DNA from: Chamaecrista fasciculata
Taxonomy: Eukaryota; Streptophyta; Magnoliopsida; Fabales; Fabaceae
Assembly (NCBI GenBank): GCA_003254925.1
Contig: QANZ01003621.1
Coordinates: 1 to 64,000 of the forward strand
Direction of reading: 5' to 3'
DNA length: 64,000 bases
In this document: in pieces, positions 1-12,283 of the stretch
How positions within the stretch are numbered: the stretch's first letter is position 1
How the letters are laid out: every line of letters starts with the position of its first letter
Notes under the pieces: model-generated
Databases searched by the model: none
Told to the model about the DNA's origin: nothing
The model's input: only the letters and a program-made list of their open reading frames with translations
Made by a program: the position numbers and the translations under genes

Positions 1-35
1 TAAATAATCAAAAACTATTTAATATTGAATTTTAG

Positions 36-3000
36 TCCAACATCCAAGTTAGTTGAATTGGAGCTTTATGACATGGATGTTAAAGAATTATGTTGTGGTC
101 CTTTCCCTAAAGACTTTCTCAAGAAACTAAAGGAGCTATGCTTGCAGAACTGTTTAAAACTAGAAGGCACATTATTCAAGGAAAAGCTAGACTTGGGTAA
201 TCTTAAGTTGATAAGACTGCACAACTGTTCAATGACATCACTTTTATACCCTTCCTCAGCTCAGAGTCTACAATTGCTAGAAACATTAGAAATATATGGA
301 TGCTATAAGCTGAAATTCATAATAATGGATGAGGAATCCAGAATGGAGACAGCCAATGATCATGTTCTTGGTCAAAAGAGTTATCAACCGATGTTCCCAA
401 AATTAAGATTTCTTGATGTGAGATATTGTGGCCAATTAGAATGTCTATTTCCAGTGTGTTTTGTTGAAGACACTCCGCAACTAGAAGAAGTGATCATCGA
501 TAAATGTGGGAAGCTGAAATACATATTTGGCCAATATCAAGAGGAAAAAGAAGTCACACTCCCTTCACTGAAAAAAATTGTGATTTTGAGGGTACCAGAC
601 TTCATCAACATATATCCAAAACATTATCATCCTGTGTCTTCTAGTATGCAAAAATCGTCTCAATCAACAAGAGATGGTTCCAAGGTTAAAGATCCTAGTC
701 CTAGTCACACATTCTCTTGGGCTCCTATGTGCTGTTTTCTTCCCAAATCAAGTGCCACAAGTGTAGAGAGGCCAACTACTTCTGAGGCAACACTTCAAGA
801 CTACAGTGGTTCAAAGTCTCAGGTACCTTTCTCACTCTTTCTATTGATAGTTTCTCTGCATCTTCTAGACAATGAATAGAGTAGCAAATTACCAATTACT
901 ATTTTTAAATTGAACAAATTCATAAAAGTGTTTTGAAGTGTTCAAGGCATTAAATTATTGTAAATTAATCCCCATTAGACAATTGTTTTGGTCATCGTTT
1001 TAGAGAGAAAAAAAAAGGGGAATTCTAAAGAGGTATAAAATTTCAAAAATTTTTGTCATCTTAATAGAAACTCTCACCGAGAAATAGCATTCAAATTTTC
1101 CTGGATTTTAACTATATGAAATGCCACAGGTCATGTGAGAAAAAAATTGGGGTGCATGATAATTTTATTACTTGAAGAAGAGAATTCATGTATTTGTAAC
1201 TTTTCAGGGAACACATGCATCAAAGACAGAATGGATTTTTGATACAGCCGAGTGTGTTTTGAGGCAATCATTAAACCCACAAGATATGAGAGATATGGAA
1301 ATCTCTTCCGATCTCACCTGTTCGACATCGATGTTCACGCAAGTACCCATTACATCATTGTTTCTGATGGAAAGATTGGCAGTTGAGGAGTCCAACAGAA
1401 AGAAGGAAATAATAACAGACAGGGATGATGGTCATGAACACATTAATTACGAGTTTAGATTTGTTCTAGTCTCCAATGCTGATGGTAAATTGACATATAT
1501 GTTAAAAAGATGCTCTTGGGAAGACAATCCACCTCATGAGATTCAGGATGATGAATACTTGTTCTCTTGGTTAGCACAAGCAGTGGAGATGCCACCAAAG
1601 ACTTTGAAGCATCTGTATTTAGAGAATGAAGAAATAGATATGATTTATGATTCCAGAGTACAACTTTGTATTGTTAAAGAAGTAAATGTACGCACAATGA
1701 AGTTGGAGAATCTTCCCATTAGGTGTTTGTATGAGGGAAATGATGTTAGGCCATTCAAATATATTTCAACACTGGAAATATCAGGGTGCCAAAGGTTGAA
1801 ATTTATCATCCCTGAATCCATCAGTGAAGACTTAATGTTGAGCCACTTAGTGGTATCAAACTGTCAAGACTTAGAATACATTGTCGAGCAGAAGAGAGAT
1901 CTTAGGCCCCGGGAGACATCTCTTCACGGCTGTTATATTGAAGTCAGCAATTGCAAGAGGTTGAAAAGCCTATTCCCTATATCCGGAAGTGTTAGGATTT
2001 CAAGTCTCAAAAAGCTGAAAATAGAAGATGCCCCTGCACTCGAGCAAGTATTCGGATGCGAACAAGCTGAGACAAACTGGGTGATAATGGAGCGTGTGTG
2101 TCCTGAACTATTGACTCTACAGCTTATAAATCTTCCTAGCCTTAGAACTGTCTTCCAAGGAAATGATTTCCGGAAGGTCAAACACCTTCTTGTGCATAAC
2201 TGTCCTAGAATCTCTCAGACTTCCTCAACTACAATGGATGGTGGCAACAATGAAGGTAAGCATACATAAAACTAATTAACTTCAAATCATTGTAATATTT
2301 TCTCACAATGAGATTAAATTGTTTAGATATGGTTGAATACAATGGAAATCTTGCTCTCGAGACTGGTCCTCAGCTTCAAGAGGATCCATACTATCCGAAA
2401 TATGAAGTTCAGGTGGCATCACCAGATGGATTGCCTCCTTCACAGGTAAGGACCAATAAATTTATTAATGAATTTAACTTTTATAAATTCATATGATTGC
2501 CTCCTTCTGTTGTGAATACATTAAGAAAGCAAACAGAAAATGAAGTCATTGAACAAGTTCCTATTATAATATACTAGCATTGGCTACTGCATCATCTAGT
2601 TCTGATTTATCATGAGTGATTCCTCAACAAAAGCCTTCACTTGTACATTTAATGAGCTCTTCTCAATGCTCATATATATATTAAGGATTTTATAAGAGCT
2701 TTTAGTGCACACTTTGTCATGTATTAAAATTTAAAACATTTAGGTTGTAAACTTGTAATGAATGAGAATTCTGATGTGATGACACTGAAGAAACTATAAA
2801 ACTAATTATTTCCTTTCTGCTATATATGCAACAGATTAAGGAAAGAGAGGAGCCAAGTGTTGGAGAAGGTATTTCACTAGACAAACCCATAATGGAAAAT
2901 CAAAGCTTGAACTCAGAACATCTAAGCTATGCATCTCAATCACCACTTTCTTTTCCTTTGCAAAATGCATCTGCAAAGGTCAGATTATTATCCCATCTGA

Positions 3001-4853
3001 TACCAAGTAATATAAATTTTGTGATAAATGTTTTGAACTTAGTTAAGTTTGTCAGAAAAAATGTCAAGACTGACACAATCACAATGGAACCCTCAAGTGT
3101 CAGCAGAAACAAAACTTGATATACATTCTAATCTACATAGTGTATTCAAATCCTTTAATTCCATAGAAAATTTAAACTTATATATTATTCTTTGTTGTAC
3201 AGATTACTGAAGCAAGTGTTAGAGAAGGTCCTTCATCAGAGAAAGATAACAAATCAATTTCATCACCTTACTCTGAACCGAGGATCTTGTGTCCAGCAGG
3301 CCCATCAACTACTGTCAAGGTAGGATAAATTAATGTTGCACTCATTATAGCCATGGATATATCTCTTGTTGCTTATTTCATTGCTTGGCCTAGATGTTCT
3401 GCGAAAAGGAATCAGTGTGTGATCAAGAAGCACTTGTAGATAAAGCATTGAATAGTACACAAGTTGGAGTACCTACTATTGAACATTCTTCTATGCCGAA
3501 ATTTGTTGAAATCGAGGATTCTGCATTCAATCCAGTTGTTACTTCATCAGAGGATACTTCACGGGTAAACAAGTAATTTTGTTATTGTTTTAATAACATT
3601 TTCCCTCCATTGATGTTGGCACTGTTGGTACTTTTACAGATTGTCCTTGAGATTGATTTTCCAATTTATTGTTTTTAGATCAATTGAAGGTATTAGTTTT
3701 GGGCCATATGATAATTGGTACTGATGGTAGGTTAGGTAATACTACTAGCTTTTGCTTGAAAGTTCTTGTATTTTAAATTTACCAAAGTATTGTCTTTCCA
3801 AATAAATTCCTAATAACTTGTATGAAAATGTTCATTCAATGAGCAACCAGATTAAGGGGGCTAGTTTTCAGAAATAGTTCAGTTTACTTTGCATCCATTG
3901 TTGCATCTATTGCTTACACCATAATATATTCTAGGGAAAATAGAAATTCAGTTTCCTACCAGTTTTTGTTAGTAAGACTAATATTTTTTTCTGATTCATT
4001 TCAGGGCCAAACCATCATCACAGATTATGAGACTTACATTGACAAAAAAGTTGAGGTCAATCATATGAACCCTCAATTTGAGGATGATGATCTTATTAAA
4101 TTATTTCAAATAATAGAGGATGCAGACATCAAAGGTCACATGCCTTATGCTTCTGAAATTGCTACTCTAGAAGATGATAACAAGGTGGCTAAGGCCTTTT
4201 TTGACGTAGAAGTCTCATTGAAGATGGGTGTTGGTGAAGTAGCAAGCTCAGAAGAAAACATCCATCGCCTTGAGAATGCTCTCAACTCGTTGTCCACCCA
4301 TTACTCTAAAGATGGAGATCCCACAAGTGGGCTTAAAGTCAAAATAGACTCCATGCATAAAGAAATTTCTAGTATTCTATCTTCTTTCAAACTAGCTTCT
4401 GCTAGGCTTTCTACCATTGACACATTCACCGAGCTTGAAGAAAAAGAGAAGTGTATCAATGAAACACTCCCTCAACGAAAGGAGGCGGCTTTGACTCTTG
4501 TTTCTGAAATTCATGAGACTAAGAAATCAATGGCTGAGGCTCTAAAGAAGGAAGCAGAATTGAAGGAGAAAATCTCTAGGCTTCAGGCCGAGCTGAACAA
4601 TAAAGAGAAAGAAATTAAAGATTGTGAGATCAAATTGGAATTTCTTCAAGAGAAAAAGAAGAACAGTGTTTGGGACACCATGGCATTCCTAGAGGAGTGT
4701 GACGCTGTTAAGAAGGTCAGGTCTAAAATTGTTGAAGACAAAATGAAGGCAAAACAAGAATTGGAAAAGCATGACTTTAAATGGTCTTCCTGTGAAGCTA
4801 AATGGTTGAAAATAATACTACTGCAAGGAATTTACCTTAAGCAGAAGCTTTAA
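36..4853 (+). CDS. CC-NBS-LRR-type disease resistance protein, 3' part, with C-terminal coiled-coil tail
   Basis: This is the 3' portion of an intracellular immune receptor gene; the NB-ARC part would lie upstream of the window. Exons that splice in frame are 36-822, 1208-2255, 2327-2445, 2835-2978, 3203-3319, 3394-3564 and 4005-4853, about 1,078 residues. The first two exons encode degenerate leucine-rich repeats of the type found in At4g27190-like CNLs, with units such as LEEVIIDKCGKLKYIF and LEISGCQRLKFIIPES. Four short exons then give a Ser/Pro/Glu-rich linker. The final exon encodes about 280 residues, much of it heptad-rich coiled coil rich in Glu and Lys, including KKEAELKEKISRLQAELN, and ends near WSSCEAKW. 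No frameshift or stop is seen. Fusion of the linker and tail to the LRR part is inferred from splice phases alone; the tail could belong to a separate gene. I am confident of the LRR class and less so of the single-transcript model. Confidence 0.72.
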
Positions 4854-5332
4854 TTCTTGGATGAAATTGTTGTATCTTTTTTCTGTTGTTATCTTGAGTA
4901 TGATGTGTTTTTAGTGTGTTTTGAAGATAAAATCTATTCATGGATTGCTTCCTGGACTTCCGTGGTTTTTACTCTTCAGCTTTGAAGGGGTTTTCCACGT
5001 TTAAAATTGTGTGCTTACTTTGTTATATTTTGCATTCAAGGACAAAATAAAAAAGGAGTTTTCTTGCTGATGAGCTTGAACCACATATGAGATTGTAGGG
5101 TGCAAGTCTCTGATTCATAATAAATTAGTGTAAGAATTTTTATGATGGCACTTGTTCTCTACACTAGAACTTTGTTTCAATACACACACACACACTACAT
5201 ACCCTCTGCACTAATCTTTTGTTCTCAGATTAATATAGACATGAATCATTCAAAAAAAATTCCTCTCACTCTGCTAGCCTTTTTTAAGGAAAGGTATTTA
5301 AAAGTTGCTATTTCATCTGAAAAGTGTATTTT

Positions 5333-6113
5333 GGTGTCATTTGGAAGGAGGTCCTTAAACTTTTTATTTTAGAAATTAGATTCTTAAACTTCAAGATTTA
5401 AGAACTAGATCCTTACATCTATTTTTTCATTAATGGTGTTAATTGTTGTTATGTGATACTTCCAAGTATTGAATGAAAATTTTTTGGCCAAAAAAAAAAG
5501 TATTGAATGGAAATTCATAAAGTCTTTTTGATATTAGAGTTTATTTTACTTCTTTACTAAATAATAGGTGAAAGTGTAAATTTGGTCTCATCTTTTGCTC
5601 AATTCCCAATTAGGTCCTATATCTTTTTTTGTTGCACTTTTGGTCTCATATCTTTTGGTCAAATTTCAAAATTGGTCCAATATCTTTCCAAAATGATCAA
5701 CTAACAATTAATCCTTTTGCAAAGATATTGGACCACTTTTGTACCAGATCCAAAAATATAGGACCAATTCTGCAATTGACCCAAAGATATGAGACCAAAT
5801 ATGCAACAAAAATTGATATGAGATCAAACTAAGAACTGAGAAAAAGATGAGACCAAATGAGGACTTTGGCTAAATAATATGTTATGCTATGAATTATCTT
5901 TTTTAATTTTATTCTTTAAAAAGCTATTAATCTTATTAGGATTGATGAGATGACAAAATAAAAAAAAAAAATAACATCTAAATATGACATGACAATAATT
6001 AACCTCGTTAGTAAAAAAATGGATTGAAGGATCTAATTCCTAAACCTTCAAAATTTAAAGATTTAATTTCTAAAATTGAAAGTTTAAAGACCTACTTCCA
6101 AATGACCCAACAT
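5333..6113. mobile_element. Foldback MITE, about 780 bp, interrupted by a smaller MITE
   Basis: The ends are inverted copies: the left arm reads GTCATTTGGAAGGAGGTCC and the right arm reads ACCTACTTCCAAATGACCC, with similarity continuing about 80-100 bp inward. No gene is present. No convincing target duplication was found, so the ends are approximate. The 304-bp MULE-type MITE at 5567-5870 lies inside it. Confidence 0.55.
5567..5870. mobile_element. Mutator-type MITE, 304 bp, 9-bp TSD
   Basis: A short foldback whose arms read outward as TTTGGTCTCATCTTTT. It is flanked by a perfect 9-bp direct repeat TAAATAATA at 5558-5566 and 5871-5879. A 9-bp duplication with long terminal inverted repeats is the mark of the Mutator superfamily. 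It has no coding capacity and is nested in the foldback at 5333-6113. Confidence 0.85.
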
Positions 6114-6298
6114 TTAAGGGGTGTTGTAGCATTTTTTTTTCTTTTACTTATTTATATTTTTGAATTCTTGAATTTGTTTGTCCCTCAATTTGACATATAA
6201 ATTAAATCGTTAACGATTGTAATTATTTAGAAACTGAACCATATATTTTAATTATTCAATGACTGATTCATTGATTAGGTACAAATTCATAAACTAAA

Positions 6299-6739
6299 GG
6301 TTAAAGCATACTTTTGATCCCATAACTTTTGCTCAGGTCTCAATTTGGTCTCATAATTTTTTATGTTGCACTTTTGGTCCCCTATCTTTGCAAAAAGTTG
6401 CAAATTTGGCCCGTATCACTTTTGCTCTCATATCTTTTGGTTAGGTTGCAAAATTGGTTCCATATCTTTGTAAAAAGTTTCACCACCAGTCCCACTTGAT
6501 CCAAAGATATGAGACCGATTCTGCACCTGACCCAAAGATATGCGACCAATTCTGCAACTTGACTAAAAGATATAGGACCAATTCTGCAACATGACCCAAA
6601 GATATGGGACCAAAAGTGAAACACGGGACCAAATCTGCAACTTGAGCAAAAGATATGGGACCAAAAGTGCAACAAAAAAAGTTATGGGACCAAATTGAGA
6701 CTTTAGCCAAAGTGATGGGACCAAAAATGCACTTTGGCC
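6299..6739. mobile_element. Mutator-type MITE, 441 bp, 9-bp TSD
   Basis: The inverted arms begin GGTTAAAGCATACTTTTG and end AAATGCACTTTGGCC. The flanks are a perfect 9-bp repeat TAAACTAAA at 6290-6298 and 6740-6748. Several short tandem units built on CCAAAGATATG fill the middle and create chance reading frames, which are not genes. Confidence 0.88.
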
Positions 6740-6779
6740 TAAACTAAATAATAAGTTTATACTTATATAGAAAATAAAA

Positions 6780-7207
6780 GGCTAAAGTGCACTTTTGGTC
6801 CCATAACTTTGGCAAAGGTTTCAATTTGGTCCCATAACTTTGGCAAAGGTCTCAATTTGGTCCCATAACTTCTTTGTTGCAATTTTGGTCTCATAACTTC
6901 TAAAAACGTCTCACCGTTGGTCCCAAGTTGATTTCCATCCGTCTCATAACTTCACCCATATTTGTCATGTCATCATCCAACTCAGTATGTCAGATCATCT
7001 TTAGCGGCAGATAATGGATGGAAATCAGTATTGGGACCAACGGTGAGACGTTTTCAAAAGTTATGAGACCAAAATTGCAACAAAAAAAGTTATGAGACCA
7101 AATTGAGACCTTTGCCAAAGTTATGAGACCAAAATTGCAACAAAAAAAGTTATGGGACCAAATTGAAACTTTTGCCAAAGTTATGGGACCAAAAGTACAC
7201 TTTAGCC
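6780..7207. mobile_element. Mutator-type MITE, 428 bp, 9-bp TSD
   Basis: A near-perfect foldback with termini GGCTAAAGTGCACTTTTGG and its inverse, and internal repeats of CCCATAACTTTGGCAAAGG. The flanks are a perfect 9-bp repeat AAAATAAAA at 6771-6779 and 7208-7216. The terminus matches that of the Pack-MULE at 13826-15087, so the two belong to related families. It lies only 40 bp from the previous element. Confidence 0.9.
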
Positions 7208-7216
7208 AAAATAAAA

Positions 7217-8590
7217 ATTAGAGGGTAAAGTTTTTTTTTCATTAGGTGTTAATATGACTATGAAAATTTCCCTTAGTACAAGTTTTTGTCATATTTCTCG
7301 TTTTTTGTTTTCATCTCTCTTAGGGTTGGGATTGCTAGTTGTATTCAAAAAAAAAATATATATATGAAAAAAAAAAGTATCTTTCCATTTGAATAAAAGA
7401 AAAAAATCAAAAGAAAAGCAAGAGAAAAAAAAAAAGTATGTAGACAAAAAAGAAAAGAAAAGAAAAAAGGCTTGTGCTATTTGACTCTATATATACGTGC
7501 TTCAAGGTAGATTGGCAATTCCTTTGGTGGAAAGAGGATGAGAATTTTATGAGATATGATTTCCAAGTATGTTGAGTTGAAATTTAATAAGTTATAATTT
7601 TAGCACCAAATTCCTTTCTTTTTCCATTCATTCCCCAAAGCCTTTTCCAACATTGCGACCTTTTAAAGACCTCTTGATTTTAGATATTATTTCATTGGTA
7701 GTGGAGATTTGAGGACTTTTACAAGCTTATGGTAGGAACTTTAGCCTAAAGGACTCAAGTGATATACAACCCAACTTGGTGAGTTAGAGTGATACACTTT
7801 TGTAATTGGTCGCTTGAAAGTTTGATTGAATTGTTTTGCATGATCATTTACTTTGTATTATCTCATCAATTATAAAGATCTCTCTGTGCTACTCTTGATT
7901 TATAGACTTGGTCTTACTTTCCTTAATTCTTTTGCATGTTTGTCTTTTCTTCTATTTCGTAGCTTTGCTGAGGAGTGCAAAGATTTAAGTGTGAGGATTT
8001 GATCAGCCCAAATATTGTAATGTTATTTGGTCTCCTTTTGATATTATTTTATAATATAAATGACCAGTTATATTGTTAATTTGGTGTCAAGGTGTTGTGA
8101 TTTATAATTATTCAAAAGTATGCAATTTTGTAGTATTTTCTAAATAATATTTGACTTATTGGTTTATAGTGTAAATTAGAGATACTGCACAATTGTTTGC
8201 TAATGATTTCAAGTCCAACATCACATAATTATAACCACCAAATCTTGAGAATCAAGTTTAAACCAACAAAAACTAATCAAGCATCTTTTCCTTACAAAAA
8301 AATTAAACTTAATGCGTCAATAATAAGGATCATTTCCTTCACATATAATTGCCAGTAATTCTATGAAATTAAAGAGAAGAAATTAAATACCTTATTATCC
8401 TCTAGGTTAAAATACAGAAAACTCTCTTAAACTTTAGTTATTTAAAAAAAGGGAATTTTGAAAAATGAGAAATGACCTCCTTAACTTTTGACTTATACAA
8501 ATTAATAACCCCTCTTGTTAAGATTTTCATTTAAAAAAAATCATGTTTCTTTGTAATTTGATAATTGTTGTTTATTTTGCATTGATTCAA
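7217..8590. other. Intergenic AT-rich DNA, no gene seen
   Basis: Between the MITE cluster and the broken TNL gene there are A-rich and TA-rich tracts (about 7340-7470) and otherwise unremarkable AT-rich sequence. I see no conserved reading frame, RNA gene or element with recognisable ends. Confidence 0.6.
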
Positions 8591-9813
8591 ATCTAAAGTT
8601 AGCTATTGTAATTAATAGTAACCAAAAAATTAAAAGAATTTTGAGCAAAGGATAAAAGAAAATAGAAACTAAGAGGAATGACAACATAATGGTTACCTTT
8701 GTCCCTAAAGTGGTTATTTGTCCAAGCCGAATTGAAATTGGAGTTGGAATTGAAATTGAAATGATGTGATAATTTTGTTCTTTTATATGGATTGGTGAAT
8801 CTGATATCCTCCTCCTTTATTTCATCCTTGTTCCTCAAACATAGTCCCACCTCTTTGGCCAAAATCTTTCTATCTTTGGATTACCAAAGTCATGTGGTGA
8901 GAGAAAAATCTTGACATGGCTCCACTCACTTACTAGAGGTATTTTGTCCCAACCATTTTCTTGGCATATATCATCGTACTCTTCTTTCCAAGGATCCCGA
9001 ATTCTCAATTCTGGGACATTGATAAATAGTATATGATCGTCATCTAAATCACAGTATTCGCGATCTCTTGCCCAAGTAATTGATATGAAGAACTTGATTT
9101 TTCCGTCCTTGATGATCAGATTAGCGCTCAAAGGATGAAAGGTGTTACCATGATGAGTTGGTGCCAAAAAAAAACAAAGAGATATTTGTGGAAATTTGTT
9201 ACAATACCAAAAAGAGGTGAAAGGACTTCTACTTCGGTGGTGAAACCATTCTGGGATTGTTGATCCTGGCAAACAAACTATTTGAGTGATATCCTTACCC
9301 TGTAGCTCCTGTAAGCCATAAAATGATGTGATGCACATATATATATACATGAAAACACTGCAAAAGCAATAATAGACAAAAAAGAATATCAATATATATA
9401 TCAAACACAGTCTCTAACCTTGCTCATTAACATGTTTCTGGACTCTGAACTCAACAATGTGCAGTTTCTTGCACATAATTCTTCTATGAACGGTGGAATC
9501 CCTCTAATTTCTTTCAAGTGCTTGCAATTTTCTAGACATAGATGCTCCAACAAGTGCAATTCCTGGTTCTCTTGGTGATTCTTGGCGTACAATTTCTCTC
9601 CCCATATCTTGTATCAAGTCATGCATTTGAATCTTCTCATCATGATCAATACTTATGAGGCATTTGTCTATCAATACTCCAATAGCATAACTTGGATCAT
9701 CAAAGCCATGTGCATATTTCACCAAATCATCGACATATCCCAACTCCTTTCCTTTGTAGAAACAAGCAATGTCAAAGAAAAAATCTTTCTCAACCTCTTT
9801 TAAGCCATCATAG

Positions 9814-10135
9814 TGTTAGGAATAATTAAAATAATATTATTATTAATGTTTGTGATTCAAATTGAAGTGCAATATGGACGTTGGAGATTTGCACCAGTTT
9901 TAATGCTTTAGTTTTATTAAGTTTGACTTACTATTTTTCTAGCCGTTGGTGCATAACTGTTGGTGCATAGGGAATAGAAGCATTGTGATTTATTTCTACT
10001 TTTATTTTATTTAATTGAATGTAATTTTTCTATTATATATAGGACTAGTTTTAGTCCGTGAATGACAATGAGAAATTCAAGCAAAGAAAAAAAATTGAGA
10101 GCTTCTATGTTTCTCCTTCCCAAAAATTCCTAACA
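9814..10135. mobile_element. Solo LTR, about 322 bp, inside the TNL gene
   Basis: A fossil LTR-retrotransposon end, beginning TGTTAGGAAT and ending ATTCCTAACA (TG...CA with a 10-bp terminal inverted repeat). No internal region remains, as expected after recombination between two LTRs. It interrupts the NB-ARC coding frame. The 5-bp flanks no longer match. A TATA-like stretch near 10034-10040 suits an LTR promoter. It is probably of the Ty1/copia type by size, but this is a guess. Confidence 0.7.
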
Positions 10136-11097
10136 GGCTCACTTTTAATATTTCATTAATGTCTTCATTTGGGATTTTTCTATACATATCAATTGCTGAT
10201 TTCCACTCTTTCATACTTTTTCCAAACAAGGCAGAGCCTATTACTTCAATTGCTAGTGGAAGCCCTTGGGCATACTGTATCACACACCCCGAAACATCCA
10301 TGAAACATGGATCAACTTGCTTGCTTTTAAAGGCATTCCAACTCAACAATTCTAAATTATTTCTCGTTGAGTTTCTCCATCTCATATATTTTTTGTCTTT
10401 CAACCCCATTTGTTAGTAATAAGTGTCTGTCCCTTGTCGTTATAATAATCTTATTGCCACAACCAAACCAATCATAGCCACCTGCTAATTTGTCTAATTG
10501 CTCTTTCTTGACAACATTATCAAGAATCAAAAGAACTTTCTTTTGATTTAATCTCCTTTTTATGATTGGGATTCCTTTATTGGCATCTCCCACCCTGATG
10601 TCCTCTCCTAAAATCTCTGAAAGCATCCTCTCTTGGAGTTTCACAACACCATTCTTTCTTGATTCTTCTTTTACATCATAAAGGAAGCATATAAAACCTT
10701 TAAACTTATTAGCGATTTTGTTATACACAGCACGAGCAACTGTTGTTTTGCCCAATCCCCCAATTCCACAAATTCCAACAAAGACTACCTTATCATCTGG
10801 TGAATCTTCTTAAAGAGAACTTTTTTTCAGAACCCGAGTATCCAGTCCTACAGGATGGTTGGCAACAAGAAAAGGAACCCTGCTTATTTTACGAGAGATC
10901 TCTTTCTCAATACTTTCAATGAATTGATATTCATATTCACGCCTGAAAAATTACAAAATTTATGAAAAATCAAAATAAATTCATCAATGATAGATCTATG
11001 AACAATCAATTTATATTGCCCTGTACTTAATGTAAATCATGCTAATTTCTCAGGTTTGGCTAAATTATCTCCAATAGTTACCCTTATATAAAAAGTA

Positions 11098-11434
11098 GGC
11101 CGAAAAAATGATCAAAAAGTCTCCAAAAGATGATGAAGAGGAAGAAGAAAAGATGATGAAGCTAGAGGCGGCAGCGGCGGTGTTGTGTAGAAGAAGAAGA
11201 CGATGATGATGATATATAGTAGGTAGAAAATGACCTTAATATAAAAAACTAAAACTTTTCGGGAGTGAAAGTTTACTTTTCCATTTTTTTTAACGGAAAA
11301 AGTGGATGGAAAGTGCTGAGAGACTAAAAGTGCAATATTTTGGAAAATTGAGGGACCAAAACAAAACGAAAAATAACTAAGGGACCAATTTGAAACATTG
11401 AGCATAATTGAGGGACCAAAATAAGACTTTGGCC
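11098..11434. mobile_element. Mutator-type element, 337 bp, 9-bp TSD, in a TNL intron
   Basis: The flanks are a perfect 9-bp repeat TAAAAAGTA at 11089-11097 and 11435-11443. The right end, GACTTTGGCC, is typical of the neighbouring elements. The left end (GGCCGAAAAAATG) keeps only the first few bases of the inverted repeat and then runs into a GA-rich stretch, so the element is asymmetric. It has no coding capacity. Confidence 0.75.
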
Positions 11435-11605
11435 TAAAAAGTATAATTAAATTCTCACTCAAACACTTTATATGTATATATATATATATCAACAACTTTT
11501 CCTACTCTTTAATTTTTGATAATGATGAACTCTACTTTCTCTACAAAATATGTTCTTCCACAAAACTGCACTAACTTAATTGTTAGTGCTCAGATATTAA
11601 AAGTA

Positions 11606-12283
11606 GGTAAAAGACTTGTTGGTTCCCTTAACGTTTGAGGTCAGTTTTAGTTATGCCTCTAATGTTTGTTTTGTGTTAGTTATGCCTCCAACGTTTCACA
11701 TTATTGTCAATTACACCCTAACCTCAATTTTTTTTGGGCCAAAGTCCTATTTTGGTCCCTCAAGTTTGCTCAAAGTTCCGTTTTGGTCCCTCAAGTCTCC
11801 GGCAAACTTTTCGGCGAGATACACGGCAACTCCGACGACTACGAATACTCCTAATCCAAGGTTTTTTACCTCCTGAGTTCAATAACGGCCTCCATTTTGC
11901 AAAAAAAAATGATTGGTAAGCCACTGAAAAATTACATAGTCGCCAAAAAATTTACACAATCGCCAAAAATCATATTTCCGGTCATTTGTTCCCAAAATGC
12001 AAGCCGCCATTGAACTTATGAGATCAAAAAACTTTTGATTAGGAGTTTTTGTAGTTGTCGGAGCCGCCATGTATCTCGCCGGAAAGTTCGCCGGAGAACT
12101 GTGGACCAAAACGAAGTTTGAGCAAACTTGAGGGACCAAAATAGGACTTTGGCCCAAAAAATTTGAAGTTAGGATATAATTGGCAACAATGTGAAATGTT
12201 GGGGTATAACTAACACAAAATAAACGTTGGGGGCATAACTGAAACTGACCCTAAACGTCAGGGACACCTACAGATCTTTTGCC
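11606..12283. mobile_element. Foldback Mutator-type element, 678 bp, 9-bp TSD (copy A)
   Basis: Almost the whole element is an inverted repeat with termini GGTAAAAGAC and GATCTTTTGCC. The flanks are a perfect 9-bp repeat TTAAAAGTA at 11597-11605 and 12284-12292. The arms contain CCTCTAACGTTT-like and GGTCCCTCAAGTTTGCTC motifs and a GC-richer inner part around GGCGAGATACACGGC. It is the same family as 16281-16940. It lies in the first intron of the broken TNL gene. Confidence 0.88.

Noticed and set aside
5629-7178. Several 60-100 residue frames rich in WSH and FGP repeats
   Set aside because: Translations of tandem MITE motifs such as CCAAAGATATGGGACC; not genes.
11616-12157. Overlapping 60-90 residue frames on both strands
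   Set aside because: Shadows of the palindromic MULE arms; the same frames recur inverted in each arm.
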